DNA of 64,000 nt, taken from NCBI RefSeq assembly GCF_038007965.1, contig NZ_JBBOYD010000001.1, positions 1,404,501 through 1,468,500 on the forward strand, read 5' to 3'. Source of the stretch: Niallia sp. FSL W8-0635 (lineage in GTDB: Bacteria; Bacillota; Bacilli; Bacillales; Cytobacillaceae). Shown piece after piece: positions 63,709 to 64,000 of this stretch (position 1 is its first letter; every line of letters starts with the position of its first letter). Both the position numbers and the translations under genes were made by a program. A model generated the notes under the pieces. It was not told the DNA's origin and made no database searches. It worked only from the letters and a program-made list of their open reading frames with translations.

Positions 63709-64000
63709 CAATCGCTGTAATTAGTTCTGGTATGCTTTCGAGTATTCAAGATCTGGGGAGGTATGGATTCCAAAAGCATGGTGTGATTGTTAGTGGGGCG
63801 ATGGATACCTATTCTCTTAGAATTGGCAATTTACTTGTTGGGAATCAAGAGGGAGAAGCTGGCTTAGAAATTACTTTGTTAGGTCCTACACTTTTATTGG
63901 AAGAAGATGCACTTATTGCTATTACAGGCGGAGATTTGTCCCCAGAAGTAGAAGGGGTGCAAGTTCCTATGTGGAGACCTGTTCTAGTGAAAAAAGGAAG
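63705..64000 (+). CDS. pxpC: PxpC, 5-oxoprolinase subunit C (N-terminal part, runs off window)
   Basis: About 98 residues seen: ISSGMLSSIQDLGRYGFQK, then GVIVSGAMDTYSLRIGNLLVGN and ITLLGPTLL, the start of the KipA/PxpC (biotin-dependent carboxylase-like) domain. ATGA overlap with pxpB shows translational coupling. AAGGAGG upstream within pxpB. Confidence 0.92.
   Translation, partial: MTIAVISSGMLSSIQDLGRYGFQKHGVIVSGAMDTYSLRIGNLLVGNQEGEAGLEITLLGPTLLLEEDALIAITGGDLSPEVEGVQVPMWRPVLVKKG

Overview
The window looks like the chromosome of a low-GC, spore-forming Bacillaceae bacterium. The signs are AT-rich DNA, strong AGGAGG ribosome sites, frequent TTG/GTG starts, CcpA (cre), Zur and IolR operator types known from Bacillus, the Bacillus iol gene order, a YesLMN/LplAB-YtcP sugar-uptake set and a B. 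subtilis-like IolT. No rRNA, tRNA, CRISPR array or prophage was seen.

Layout. (1) 1-600: the tail of an HNH nuclease. (2) 0.6-5.9 kb, minus strand: a GH43-like beta-propeller protein and a GH78 alpha-L-rhamnosidase gene cut in two by a complete IS110-family element, whose long leader may encode a bridge RNA. (3) 6.2-35.8 kb, plus strand: a large plant-glycan utilisation locus. Operon one is GH106 - GH42 - RuBisCO-like protein (RLP). It is followed by a YesM/YesN two-component pair. Operon two is DUF1537 acid-sugar kinase - Asp/Glu-racemase-fold protein - GH2 - GH42 - GH95 - SGNH hydrolase. Then come an LplB/YtcP ABC importer with two tandem LplA-type binding lipoproteins, a second GH95 and YesL. 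Candidate cre sites lie in front of the three glycan operons. (4) 35.9-41.7 kb: mostly single genes (small spore-type protein, membrane protein, GH1 6-phospho-beta-glucosidase, erythromycin-esterase family, PTH2-type peptidyl-tRNA hydrolase, SLAP-like, YdjM-like). (5) 41.8-44.7 kb: a zinc-starvation block (COG0523 metallochaperone, zinc-free S14 and L31 paralogues, three Zur boxes) followed by a metal-independent class I aldolase. (6) 44.8-49.2 kb: VOC - ThuA-like - Gfo/Idh/MocA - GH43, behind a sigma-A promoter overlapped by a cre. (7) 49.3-61.9 kb: the myo-inositol locus iolR / iolABCDE-T-GHJ, with IolR operators and cre sites, and a convergent tautomerase gene that carries IolR-like boxes. 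(8) 62.2-64 kb: GNAT acetyltransferase and the start of pxpBC (5-oxoprolinase).

How it works together (inference). YesMN would sense and LplAB/YtcP import an oligosaccharide, which intracellular exo-glycosidases strip of rhamnose, galactose and fucose/L-galactose. None of the glycosidases shows a signal peptide. The RLP and the DUF1537 kinase resemble the known D-apionate route (OiaK kinase plus RLP decarboxylase/transcarboxylase), which suggests that the glycan carries a branched acid sugar such as apiose, as in rhamnogalacturonan II. The single-cysteine racemase-fold protein between kinase and glycosidases has no obvious place in that route and is the most promising lead for an undescribed step.
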